A model generated the notes under the pieces. That model was not told the origin of the DNA. It made no database searches and saw only the letters and a list, made by a program, of their open reading frames with translations. This document shows positions 42,063-51,636 of a stretch of 64,000 nucleotides of DNA, piece by piece. Every line of letters begins with the position of its first letter. Within the stretch, counting starts at the first letter, position 1. Made by a program: the position numbers and the translations under genes. Source of the DNA: Balanoglossus misakiensis (taxonomy: Eukaryota > Hemichordata); assembly GCA_040954595.2 (NCBI GenBank), contig CM082594.2:2604001-2668000 (forward strand), given 5' to 3'.

Positions 42063-42487
42063 TAGCCCGGAGACACAGGCGTAGTAGGGGAAAAGGAACA
42101 GTCTCTATTTACGCACCGAATTCTGTGCGGAGAACGACACGGGTGGTAAATCTTGTGTGTAAGCTAATTGGTCACTTAAATGTAACAATGTGTAAACCAG
42201 ATGACATCATCGCATTCTAAATAAGGAAATAGAGGTGGAGTCATGAGTGAAATTCCCGCAACGGGGTGTGGGAGTGGTTTTGAAGGTGTATGAATATTCA
42301 TAACCAAGCTTTGTTAATTATATCATCCAACCACCGGCGCCCGTCAACATTTGATAGATCACTCGTTATCCATTCGTTACTAAGCGACCCTGATCGTTGC
42401 CAGGGCTACTATCTTTCAGCTCAGCAGGAAATTTCACTACTGTCCCCGGGCGTTCTATTCTAGATCGACGCCTGTGTCTCCGGGCTA
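42063..42487. mobile_element. Nested 425-bp element, 8-bp target duplication
   Basis: Terminal repeats are TAGCCCGGAGACACAGGCG and its complement. CACAATAT occurs on both sides (42054-42061 and 42488-42495), with one extra T at the left. An 8-bp duplication suggests hAT; it is non-autonomous. Confidence 0.75.
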
Positions 42488-42856
42488 CACAATATCCGAT
42501 GATTCATTCTGATTTGTACAATCAGATATTACTCAGTCAAACCAGGCAAAGTTCACATTTGTACAGAAAATTGTAGACCACTATTAAATACACCTCAGTT
42601 AGTTATTTGCTTGTTTCCTCCAAAGTGTGACATTTGCAGTACATGAATACTTTGATTCCTATGGCTTTTAAATATTCATTTTGAAATTTTCACTCTTATT
42701 CCTCAACATACTTTTCCTAGATAAATACAGTTATATGTACTTCATATCATTGTTAGTATCTAAAACAGAAAAAGTTATTAAATGGACAACCTCGATGATA
42801 CAAATCATGGAGAATTGTGGGTAAAATATCGTACTGTGCTCCCCTTCCCTTAAGAA

Positions 42857-42914
42857 ATTAGGGTTAGGGTTAGGGTTAGGGTTTGGGTTAGGGTTAGGGT
42901 TAGGGTTAGGGTTA
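42857..42914. repeat. Interstitial telomere-type (TTAGGG)n
   Basis: About nine TTAGGG units with one variant (TTTGGG), inside element C. Too short and too internal to be a chromosome end. Confidence 0.95.
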
Positions 42915-43366
42915 TGGGGTTTAAGATCACATACTGGTACATGTGTATGTTTTGTGAGTTGTGTGATGTATTTTGTAGTACAAGGGATGTCAATACATCC
43001 ATACAGGAGTGCCTATATGAGCGCAAGTCTTTTTTCAGGATTTCTCTGTAACATTTCAAATTTTTGAAATTATCGGTGTCATCCTTGCACAAAAATTAAT
43101 GACCCTCCCCTTGACAAGTGCCCAAAATGTAGCGGCCCTCCCCCAAACCGTTGCATGAGAAATGGTGACCCTCCCCCCAATCGCACCGGCCCTCCCCCCC
43201 CCCCCTGTTAATTCTGACCAGGCCCTTAGACGATCTGGTAAGCCTACATTGTAACAGTAACAAGAACACAATAATATCAAAGAGTTCACTGATATTGATA
43301 AATGTTCAACAAGTTCAAGGTTCAACAATAATTGTTCATTTCGCGAACACTCATCACTGGCGAAAG

Positions 43367-43760
43367 TCAACATGTCCAATGTTTGATTCTTTGCTTGGCA
43401 ACTTCAGCAGCTTGGCGAATTGGGCGTTCTGTACGGGTGGTTACACACGTGTCCTGAAACTGCTCTCTCTCACGAACGGCAAGGGGGTTTTCCACCGGAA
43501 GTGACGTTCGGTCATTTGTTGTCGGGATTCCGCTGGTCTCTAGCGGATATAACTTCGTGACCGGGCGATTAGTTTTTCCCAATTTCGTTTTGATCTCGAC
43601 TGTGCGTACGATTCCGTCGTCTCCTGGTAGTAGACGAGTAACTCTAGCCAAATGCCAATTCACGCGTTTATCCACGTCGCTGTGAATCAGTACGATATCA
43701 CCGACTTTCACAGTGTTGTGTTTGACACCATCGGTGGTGAGCAGGTGTCGCTCTTAGTGC
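43367..43760 (-). pseudogene. BEL/Pao retrotransposon pol C-terminus (DUF5641 region)
   Basis: The minus frame reads ERHLLTTDGVKHNTVKVGDI, then VLIHSDVDKRVNWHLARVTR, LLPGDDGIVRTVEIKTKLGK, and ends with KLYPLE and an Arg/Glu-rich tail. This is the domain that follows the integrase core in BEL/Pao elements. A stop codon and unrelated sequence precede it near 43760, so gag, protease, RT and the integrase core are gone. Its LTR lies at 41465-41861 beyond the inserted element C. Confidence 0.8.
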
Positions 43761-44127
43761 AGTTAAACCCCGGTGCGGAAAGTACTGGGGTTCGGATTAA
43801 CGTGTGTTTGTATAGTTGTTTATTTGGGAGTGGTCGTTGTGCATAATGACTGTGTAATTGATCTCATGTACATAGAAAATAATTGAACACTTTACACCTC
43901 TACGCGATTGACAGCTGTTTGAATGGCGTGGTTATTGTTTCCCAGGGACGCTTCTGAAAAGCACTGAAACCAGATTTCTCCCAAAATCATCGTTGTTTCA
44001 AAAGCTCGTGGTACTTTTTCGTCGATAACTTTATGTTGTGTGTGTTTATAAAGCCAACTACTGTCGTTGTGTGGTGTAATTCTTTATGCTTGGACCTGTT
44101 TGGGCCGATTTTCATAGAGCTAATGTG

Positions 44128-44307
44128 GCGTTCTCACTGGCACGTTTACACCGGTGCTACACTGGTGTAGATTTGACACCGACGGAAAAAAACAAGTGAG
44201 AACGCTTTACGCCGGTGTTACGCCGGTGTTGATTTGCGACGGCGATGGGTGGCGGGTCAGGGCCAGTGCTGGGCCAGCGCTCCGACGCAAATAGTCAGTG
44301 AGAACGC
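44128..44307. mobile_element. Small MITE with GCGTTCTCACTG ends
   Basis: 180 bp bounded by GCGTTCTCACTG and its complement, with GGTGTTACGCCGGTGTT repeats inside. No clear target duplication. Confidence 0.5.
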
Positions 44308-44757
44308 AAAGATAAACAAACACCGTTCAAAAGCGCCACCCTGCAGTGACTTTTGGGTATGTTTATGTATAGCCCATTGTCTTTGGTCAGTTTCCATTGT
44401 TAAGTCAATCACACTGGACGCGAGTGGTTTTCAAACCATTCGCAGTTTGCCAGGTCTGCAACACTTCAGTCTGCTACCAACTTTCGGAAGGTTCTCTCGA
44501 TCACCGAAAAGCTGAGGCATTTTCCATTTATGGATTAACATTCATTTACTTCTAAACATTATCAAAACTGTCACAAAGTCGTCTAGAACGCATATGCAGG
44601 TATAGAAACTGAAACATGTTGCTGTAATGTCCTCGACGTCCTCAATTTTGTTAGTTGAAGTGTTGCTAAACATGGCGATTTAGACGGTGTTTATTTCAAA
44701 ACAGTGGCCAAAAGTTTAGTGTGTGGACGCACGGAGATTCTGTGGGCTAATCCCCAG

Positions 44758-44969
44758 TGTTTGCTCTCCGCAAGTTTTCCCTTGATTCATTGGGATTGCC
44801 GAACAGCGCCCGCACAAATGCCTACAATAACGAAAATGCCTTGCATGATGTACAAATTGCCTATGACGATACGCCAGAAGACTACCACTGGAGCAGCGCC
44901 CTCACTAATGGGCCTAACATTGTCTACCACAACGAAGTGAATGGCTATGACAAAACGGCGAAAGCATAA
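44758..44969 (+). CDS. Candidate terminal exon: acidic cytoplasmic-tail-like sequence
   Basis: After ATCCCCAG, a phase-1 frame reads FALRKFSLDSLGLPNSARTN and then AYNNENALHDVQIAYDDTPE, with DYHW, IVYHNEVNGYD and KTAKA before a TAA at 44969. The acidic, Tyr- and Asn-rich composition resembles the intracellular tail of a membrane receptor. The phase matches the open phase-1 donor at 41035, so it could end the fibropellin-like gene, but no transmembrane exon is seen between them and the polypyrimidine tract is weak. An alternative acceptor (CTCTCCGCAAG, phase 0) lies 17 bases further on. It could also be a chance frame. Confidence 0.3.
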
Positions 44970-44989
44970 ACATTGTAAAAATGCGTAAG

Positions 44990-45880
44990 ATAATCTGACA
45001 TTTGTCTAGATAGATCTACAAAATAACTAGCACAAACTGGCAAAGGAATTAAAATTAATCATAGATGCCTTAAATAATAAGACAAATGCCTAACCAAGTT
45101 AACAAGATAACTCGCAAAAACTAAGAAAAGAGTGAAAGATTATAATATATGCCCAAAATAATGTAACAAATGTCTTAAATAATTTATTAAATTACCAGTA
45201 TTAACCTAACAAGAGTTTAACATTATGGCAAATAGCTAGGATGGTACGCTAAATGTACATAATTCAACTGCAATGCCAAACAGGATATACCAAATAACTA
45301 ACATAAAGTAATAAAAGACTACGCATTATGAAAAAATGCCAATAATTGCATACCAAATGCATAATACAATACACAAAATGAATAACGTAATATGACAAAT
45401 GCCTAACGTGATATGGTAAATAACTGGTATAAACTGAGAAAAGGATTAAAAATTATAATGTTTGGCTAAAATGGTTGGACAAATGGCTAGGATGGTAAAT
45501 TAAATGGCTTAAATAAAGTGACAAAATAGTTGACAATATTAATAAATGCGCATAATTTCCCTGCAATGCCTAGCATGATATTCCAAATAACTAACATAAA
45601 GTAATAAAAGACTACGATTTATGTAAAATGCCAATAATTGCATACCAAATGCGTAATACAATACACAAAATGTCTCCCGTAATATGACAAATGCCTAACG
45701 TAACATGGTAAATAACTAGTATAAACGGAGAAGAGGATTAGAAATCACAATGTTTGGCTATAATAGTATGACAAATGGCTAGGATGGTAAACTAAATGGC
45801 TTGAATAAAGTGACTAAATAGTTGGCAATATTAACAAATGCATATAATTTAACTGCAATGCCTAGCATGTACTAAAAATG
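44990..45880. repeat. AT-rich ~300-bp tandem array
   Basis: About three diverged units. The motif TGCAATGCC...CCAAATAACTAACATA recurs at about 45270 and 45563, with a shorter match at about 45854, and GTTTGGCTA..ATGG recurs in each unit. It directly follows the stop of the candidate tail exon. Confidence 0.75.
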
Positions 45881-46328
45881 CGGAAGACAATATTTCCTGT
45901 AATCATATAAGACAGTTACGGCGTTCCATAAACCTCTCGCCGGGCACACATGCAATCAGTCCATAAGCCTGCATGGACGACGAGAGGGGCTGTGAGAGAG
46001 TCCATCTGTAAGACTGCGTATATGGTCAGGTGGTGGCAGTCGCAAGCTTGGTGGCTAGCCCTATAAAAGTTCTACCGCTTTATACTTTCTAACAGGCCAT
46101 TCCACTCCACATGTTTTGTCCAATCCATTCACTCTGTGAATAAGATATTTTACGTATACAATGCAAATGAGGGTAGGCATGCGCGTAATGGTCACGTGAC
46201 CATCTTAGAGTTGTGTTTTTTTCCTTGGAAGCATGTGTCAGTCGGTCTACCATCTACGACGATTTTTCCCGACATCCTGGTTATTTTTCAAGTTGGTCCA
46301 TATGCCAATTCAGTTAATCATGCGAAAT

Positions 46329-46583
46329 TTATTTGAAAAGGGAAGTGAACATTTCTTTTGTATCATATCCATCTTTGTACCACTCACAGGTGTCGTAATT
46401 TCCGACTAGGAGTTGTGGGCATACGCATTTTGTGGGCGTTTCTGGGACTTTTTTGTTTGTACCCGAGCTACGCAAAACCTCGCAAGTTCTCGTGTAGTTC
46501 GGTAAAGGCTCTACTTTACAGTGTGTGACGGTGCGTTGCCGCGATGGTAAAAAGTCTTGCCCACCGTTCGAGTTCCATGACAC
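46329..46583 (-). CDS. Possible coding exon, cysteine-containing, unassigned
   Basis: The minus frame has THCKVEPLPNYTRTCEVLRS and then KCVCPQLLVGNYDTCEW, followed by a stop. The regular cysteines and an N-glycosylation site (NYT) look protein-like, and a donor-like CCTGTGAGT is inside. It lies just downstream of the three-exon minus-strand gene at 46617-48816 and could be a further exon, but no acceptor in the right phase was found. Confidence 0.2.
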   Translation of the reverse strand: MSWNSNGGQDFLPSRQRTVTHCKVEPLPNYTRTCEVLRSSGTNKKVPETPTKCVCPQLLVGNYDTCEWYKDGYDTKEMFTSLFK

Positions 46584-46616
46584 TATTGCGGCAATTTAAT
46601 CACGAAGAGACTGCAT

Positions 46617-46864
46617 TCAGTGACTGACAATCTTTCTGGTTTCAGAGCAATTTTGGAGATTTTCTATCGAAAATACCTTAAGTTGCACTGTCTTTTGCCC
46701 ATCAACCGTAGTCCACATCAACATGTAGATCTTCTCGCTGTCAACATCGACACCAGTTAATTCATCACCGCGAATGCCTAGCCATGCAGGGGCATTATCG
46801 TTAGGAGTATCGCCGCAGGGTTGAGGAGACGCATCTAGCTCCGGGTAAAAAAATCTGAAAACAC
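46617..46864 (-). CDS. Third exon of unrecognised minus-strand gene
   Basis: Acceptor TTTTCCAG before 46864, entered in phase 1. It encodes VFRFFYPELDASPQPCGDTP, NDNAPAWLGIRGDELTGVDV and MLMWTTVDGQKTVQLK, then FSIENLQNCSETRKIVSH and TGA. A donor at 46677 is an alternative end. Confidence 0.45.
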
Positions 46865-48816
46865 CTGGAAAATAATATAGATATACAGTGTTTAAATAAC
46901 AGGGATGCAGTGAAAGTTTTCATGCATTTATTCTGTGTGGTGGCGGGAATGGTTATTCGATACTGTGAAAAATGATTATACCCCTCCCCACCCTGTAGTC
47001 TCGATCCAAGGCTATATTTTAACTTTTACTCAGATCTGTGTAATTTTATAAAATCTGTATGTTCTGGCTATTTTCAGTATTTTTGTTTGGGCTTGTTTAT
47101 CAAAACAAAACAATTAAGGGACCGTTCAGTTTTACGGCTGGGGGCGGCAAGTTTGTGTCATGGGTTTTCAAAATCAGGCCGACCCTTCACCCAGGACCAA
47201 AATATGATGACCGCCCCCCAAGCCAAAAACATTCACCGTCCTGATCCTATGTACAGCGGTTTTCGATCGATTGTATCGGCATTTTGGGCGTTTTGAAAGC
47301 CAAGTAACATGCAACACAAGAACTAACGGAGATGTAAGATGTATAATAATAAGGTTTTTACGAAAATACCGCAAAGTATGCACTCGGACATTAGCGCAGC
47401 GCATCGCTCTCCACTACGCGTCGGGCGATACTCGGCGCTAATGTCCTCGTGCATACTTTGCGGTATTTTCGTAAAAACCTCATAGTATATCGTTGCAATA
47501 AGAATGAATTATGAATAAATTAAAATGACAAGTCAATACAATAAATGGTAGGATTGGTAAAAGAAGAAAAGTGGCAGGGTGGGTGTGAAAATTTTGTAAA
47601 ATAAAGGGCGCGAAACTGCAATTTTGTGGACTCAAAAGCAAAAGTTTTGTGGCAAAAGTAAGAGACCCCCCCCCCTTAAACGTTTTAAAAAAAACGATGA
47701 CCCCCCCCCCTTTTGGACTTCAAAATTGAAGTGACCCCTTGGATTTTGCCGCCCCCCCCCCAGCCGTAAAAACTGAACGGTCCCTAAGTCTATCTGCGTG
47801 AAAGGTTCCATTTGTAAAATGACTTACTCTTTTGATCATAGTGTCCATCCGCAGCAGTTGAACACAAGTCGTCGCCAAGTTTCTCTTTCAATTGCCAAAA
47901 TCCGTCCCCTTGTCTGCTAAGCAAGGACCAAACGCGGATCGTTCCGCCCTGGTCCGGAAGAAGTCCTTCCTGAGGCTGGAAAAGAACAAATAATGAAAAC
48001 ATTTTAAAAGTACATTTTTCCTGTCTTTATATTCCGTGTTTGGACAACGAATCGAAGCAAGTACTTAACCCGTGTGTGACTCTTGCGATGCATGATGGTC
48101 AACATTTATAACATTTGATATTATGACATGACGATATTAGAAAACTGTTTACCAAACTTCTCTCTCTCTTTTCAATTTGCAGATAGTTTTAGCAGGTCTA
48201 GCACTTCTCAGCATGTTTTTATATGTTTGAGGCTGCAACCATCATGCATCGCTTTTGTCTCAAGTCGGCCATCTTTGCCCGGAGAGGTTTCTATGGCGTC
48301 CCTGCAGGGGGCTTGGGTCCCTAATAATTAACACGGATATCCCGCGCCTTCTCTGATTTCTTTCTCGCCCCCGATTGGAAGGACATGTCGTACAGTAGCT
48401 CTGCGTACAGGTCTGTGCGTAACGCCGGGAACACACAGACCTGTACGCAGAGCTAGTCGTACAGCGGTTGTCTTCATTTGCAGTCTAGTAGTATATGAGA
48501 TCCCGTAGTCAGGGCAGATTAATTGGAGACGGTATAGTCGTGCCTAGCCTGGCCCCATACCAGTGTGTTTTAGATATAAATTCTATATATCTAAAGCACA
48601 CTGGTATGGGGCCAGGCTAAGTCGTGCCTTGAGACGCGGCGTGCGAGTGGGTGCACATCGCCTATTTGAAAACAGGATCGTGAAAATGGGACACGCTCGA
48701 GTATGCTATTCTTGAGTGGTGCGTTATTGGCTTACTTACACCTTGGCGAACGTCTCCACCATGATTTCTGTCTGCTTCGTTTCCATGTCTGTGCCCTGGT
48801 AATCGATTGCCCATGC
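46617..48816 (-). CDS. Unrecognised minus-strand gene, at least three exons
   Basis: Exons 48742-48816 (phase 0-0), 47828-47975 (phase 0-1) and 46617-46864 (phase 1 to a TGA) join in frame. The product reads AWAIDYQGTDMETKQTEIMV, ETFAK|PQEGLLPDQGGTIRVW, SLLSRQGDGFWQLKEKLGDD, LCSTAADGHYDQKS|VFRFF, ...APAWLGIRGDELTGVDVDSE, KIYMLMWTTVDGQKTVQLK. Acceptors TTTTTCCAG and TATTTTCCAG and donors GTAAGT/GTGTAAGT are good. If no earlier exon exists, the start is the Met in GTDMETK (48786) and the protein is about 146 aa. It may also splice at 46677 (AAG|GTATTT) instead of ending at the TGA. I recognise no family; composition is that of a soluble globular protein. It is divergent from the JmjC gene at 50936. 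Confidence 0.5.
47118..47784. mobile_element. Harbinger-like element B, copy 2
   Basis: 667 bp with GGGACCGTTCAGTTTTACGG ends and TAA direct repeats on both sides (47115-47117 and 47785-47787). It shares poly-G/C subterminal repeats and AAAATTTTGTAAAATAAAGG with element A and with element B copy 1. A hairpin is nested at 47352-47480. It sits in an intron of the minus-strand gene. Confidence 0.8.
47352..47480. repeat. 129-bp hairpin nested in element B
   Basis: AGGTTTTTACGAAAATACCG pairs with CGGTATTTTCGTAAAAACCT, with GCAAAGTATGCA extending the stem. The loop is CG-rich (AGCGCATCGCTCTCC). Confidence 0.9.
47828..47975 (-). CDS. Second exon of unrecognised minus-strand gene
   Basis: Flanked by CTTTTTCCAG and GTAAGT; 148 nt, phase 0-1. 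It encodes PQEGLLPDQGGTIRVWSLLS, RQGDGFWQLKEKLGDDLCST and AADGHYDQK. Confidence 0.55.
48395..48455. mobile_element. 61-bp mini-element with 8-bp target duplication
   Basis: Hairpin arms TAGCTCTGCGTACAGGTCTG and complement, flanked on both sides by GTCGTACA (48387-48394 and 48456-48463). The 8-bp duplication suggests a hAT-type microelement. Confidence 0.75.
48545..48619. repeat. 75-bp hairpin, TAGCCTGGCCCC family
   Basis: TAGCCTGGCCCCATACCAGT pairs with the complement at the right, with TTTTAGATATA in the stem. A shorter relative lies at 50714-50770. Confidence 0.85.
48742..48816 (-). CDS. First visible exon of unrecognised minus-strand gene
   Basis: 75 nt; encodes AWAIDYQGTDMETKQTEIMV and ETFAK. 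The acceptor would be CCTCAGTAG; if this is instead the first exon, translation starts at the internal ATG (48786). A TAG directly upstream in frame means the frame cannot extend further without splicing. Confidence 0.45.
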
Positions 48817-48983
48817 CTACTGAGGCAAAGAGGCGTATGGTGATCTTCGAGGTAAAGGGTCGTATGCGAGGCAAGGGGGTTTTATGGTGAGCAACGCGAC
48901 AGACACTCAATAAACTAGACGTGCGTCATGAATAAAACCAATCTGATTAAAATCAGATGTAGAGAACGGCGACTTGGTTTTTT

Positions 48984-50507
48984 AGGTCCCATTGGTATAG
49001 GCCTATATACCATGGGACCTTATGGGATGGGTTGCGTCTGTATGTATGTATGTATGGATGGATGTATGGATGGATGGATGGATGTATGTATGTCTGTATG
49101 TCCGTCCACATCAAAAACTTGAAAACCGCTGCGCGTATCACCTCAATATTTGGTGTGTAGGTGCAGGCAGGGCTGTAGATGGGAGTTTGTCCAAACGAAG
49201 TTGCCAGGCCCAAAAATATGCAAATTAGCTTGTAAAATGTGAAATTGATCAAAACTCTGTAAGTCAGCAACTACTGGTCAGATTGCTTTGAAAATTGGTA
49301 TGTATGTACCTTATGTCAACCTCACACCGACCTGTAAGTGTTAAGTTGATATCATGGATGTTTTATTTTTTATGAATTTTTTAGTCTTTTTATTAAATTT
49401 ATACCTTTACTTATACCTCTATGGTTAAGCTATGTCCACGTCTTATTGTGGAATTCTGGTCTGTGCAATAGTCCTGTACAGTGACTGTCTATTGGTCAGT
49501 GAGCACAATGGGGCCAAAATAAAAGGCAAATTTTTGGGCTCACCTGTAACACCTGCTTAACACATTAATTATGTGCATACCTAATTCCGGGCTAACTAAT
49601 AAGGCTAGAGGTTTCGTTCTTGTGGGACATGGACCAGTATAGGGTCAAAATTTCTTGCCCAAATTTTGGGTGACCTCAGGTGACCTTTGACCTACTTTCC
49701 TATATCTCGGCATCCAGAGCAGGTACAGACTTGGCGTTTGGAGGGTTGGGACTAAAATTGAAAAGCCAAAATATGGGTCACCTGTGACACCTGCATATCT
49801 CATTAATTATGTGCATACCTAATTCCAGGCTAACCAATAGGGCTATAGGTTTGGTTTTTGTTGAACATGGACCAGTATAGGGTCAAAATTTCTTGCCAAA
49901 ATTTTGCATGACCTCAGGTGACCTTTGACCTACTTTTCCATATCTTGGCATCCAGAGCAGGTACAGACTTGGCGTTTGGAGGATTGGCACTAAAATTGTA
50001 AAGCCAAAATTGGGGGTCACCTGTGACACCTGCATATCTTATTAATTATGTGCATACCTAATTCCAGGCTAATCAATAAGGCTATAGGTTTGGTTTTTGT
50101 TGAACATGGACCAGTATAGGGTCAAAATTTCTTGCCCAAATTTTGCATGACCTTAGGTGACCTTTTACCTACTTTACCATATCTTGGCATCCAGAGCAGG
50201 TACAGACTTGGCGTTTGGAGGGTTGGCACTAAAATTGAAAAGCCAAAATTGGGGGTCACCTGTGACACCTGCATATCTTATTAATTATGTACATACCTAA
50301 TTCCAGGCTAATCAATAAGGCTATAGGTTTGGTTTTTGTTGAACATGGACCAGTATAGGGTCAAAATTTCTTGCCCAAATTTTGCATAACCTCAGGTGAC
50401 CTTTGACCTACTTTTCCATATCTTTGCATCCAGAGCAGATATGCTTATTGCTATGTTGCTATGTGCTATGTCCTCAAATGGGACCACAGTGTCCTTGACG
50501 CTATTTT
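48984..50507. mobile_element. AGGTCCCAT family element, copy 2
   Basis: Starts AGGTCCCATTGGTATAGGC and ends GGGACCACAGTGTCCTTGAC plus GCTATTTTT. It has a TATG/GATGG array at 49037-49100 and a roughly 240-bp tandem array at 49500-50440. It closely matches copy 3 at 54911. Confidence 0.75.
49500..50440. repeat. ~240-bp tandem array with DR1 motifs, array 1
   Basis: Four units, each containing ATTAATTATGTGCATACCTA, GACCAGTATAGGGTCAAAAT and CAGGTGACCTTTGACCTAC. TGACCTTTGACCT, a perfect direct repeat of the nuclear-receptor half-site spaced by one base, occurs at 49681, 49919 and 50397; the copy at 50158 has one substitution. Confidence 0.92.
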
Positions 50508-50713
50508 TTATGCTGTCGCCAGCATAAAAAAAACAAGTCGCCGTTCCCTACATCTGATTTTAATCAGATTGGAATAAAACATGCCCCAATCGGGAAAATC
50601 TGGGTCGGCAAGGTCATACTATTATCGGGACCGTCTCAAACACTACACTCTACACGTGTTCACGTCTCTTCATCAACCATGCACCGCCACCCGACACTCC
50701 GACCTAACCTGAC

Positions 50714-50749
50714 ACCAGTGTGTTTTAGATATATCTAAAACACACTGGT
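50714..50749. repeat. 36-bp perfect palindrome
   Basis: ACCAGTGTGTTTTAGATA followed by its exact complement; a relative of the hairpin at 48545. Confidence 0.9.
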
Positions 50750-50935
50750 ACATGTATGGGGCCAGGCTACTCCGACCAGACCCAGACGTGACCATATTTA
50801 TGTATGCAAATCAACAACAACAAACAAACAAACAAACAATAAAATCGCGGAGGGAGAGCCCCCTGTGCTTGGAGTGGGTGGATCTTTCTTCGGATTCCTC
50901 AGTATAGCGCCACCAACGGCTGAATCAGGAGAAAG

Positions 50936-51636
50936 ATGTTTCTTCTCAACACAAATTCATTAACTCTAAACATGGCGATAGAGAAGCAGGAAGTATCGGC
51001 GCGCTTCAGAAAAGTCCGACAGAAGGCGATTCTGCTCGGGTTAAGTGCTCAAGAAGTTGCGGGGTTAAGTACTCTGAAGAAATTGAAAAGTGGAAGAAAA
51101 ATATCTTTGCTTCGGATAATCTGGTTACTTTTGTTCGTCTTGGTCGCTGTGGTCACGGTGTCGTCGCTGACTCTTGCTGTTGTTTTGAAACAGGAACTTG
51201 TCGACTTTGAAACACTCGCCAACATTTGGTTCGAATATCGTGAACTTGACATTGAAGAGGAACGGTGCATTGTCGATAACCCTGACTACGTGCAGGACCT
51301 GTTTCGACCGCCAGTTAATTGCAGCATTTGCGAAAATGTTACAACCGTCTTAAAAGTAAGCGAGCTGTCGCCGAATGAGTTTACTGAACGGTACGGCTAT
51401 TCCTCTCTACCTGTCGTCATCACTGACGGATCCAAAGGCTGGACGGCACCAGAAGTTTTCAGCTTCGATTTTTTCAAGTCGATTTACTTACCCGAAAGCG
51501 AAGCTTTGGAAAGGGTAGAAAAAGACTGTCAGTTTTTCCCATATCAAACCAATTTTGAAACCTTGGGCGATGTTTTCAATATGAGTGAAGAGAGGGCACG
51601 ACTCTCAGAAAATGCCGATCCTTGGTACATTGGATG
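50936..51636 (+). CDS. JmjC gene exon 1: cytoplasmic tail, TM span, N-terminal lumenal part
   Basis: Begins MFLLNTNSLTLNMAIEKQEV; the second Met (AACATGG context) may be the true start. It ends ADPWYIG plus two bases before GTGAGT. The lumenal part has CIVDNPDYVQDLF, CSICENVTTVLKV and an NVT glycosylation site. Confidence 0.85.

Larger units (their letters stand above)
41910..43225. mobile_element. Harbinger-like element C with nested insertion
   Basis: 1316 bp. Terminal repeats are GGGCCTGGTCAGAATTAACA and its complement, flanked by TTA direct repeats (41907-41909 and 43226-43228). Poly-G/C tracts and TGACCCTCCC motifs lie inside both ends. It interrupts the BEL/Pao remnant between integrase and LTR and contains a second element (42063-42487) and TTAGGG repeats. 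No transposase. Confidence 0.8.
48938..50572. mobile_element. Composite: hairpin-family ends around an AGGTCCCAT element
   Basis: CCAATCTGATTAAAATCAGA at the left and its complement at the right, with direct repeats AATAAAA on both sides (48931-48937 and 50573-50579). The ends match the small hairpin MITE at 14180. The interior from 48984 to 50507 is an AGGTCCCAT family element, presumably inserted into the MITE. Confidence 0.75.

Noticed and set aside
42857-42914. Possible chromosome end (TTAGGG)n
   Set aside because: Only about nine units, inside a transposon, with genes on both sides.
49022-50440. Short frames with conserved sequence in the sister elements at 49 and 55 kb
   Set aside because: Conserved at DNA level on both strands as transposon sequence, with no coherent protein.
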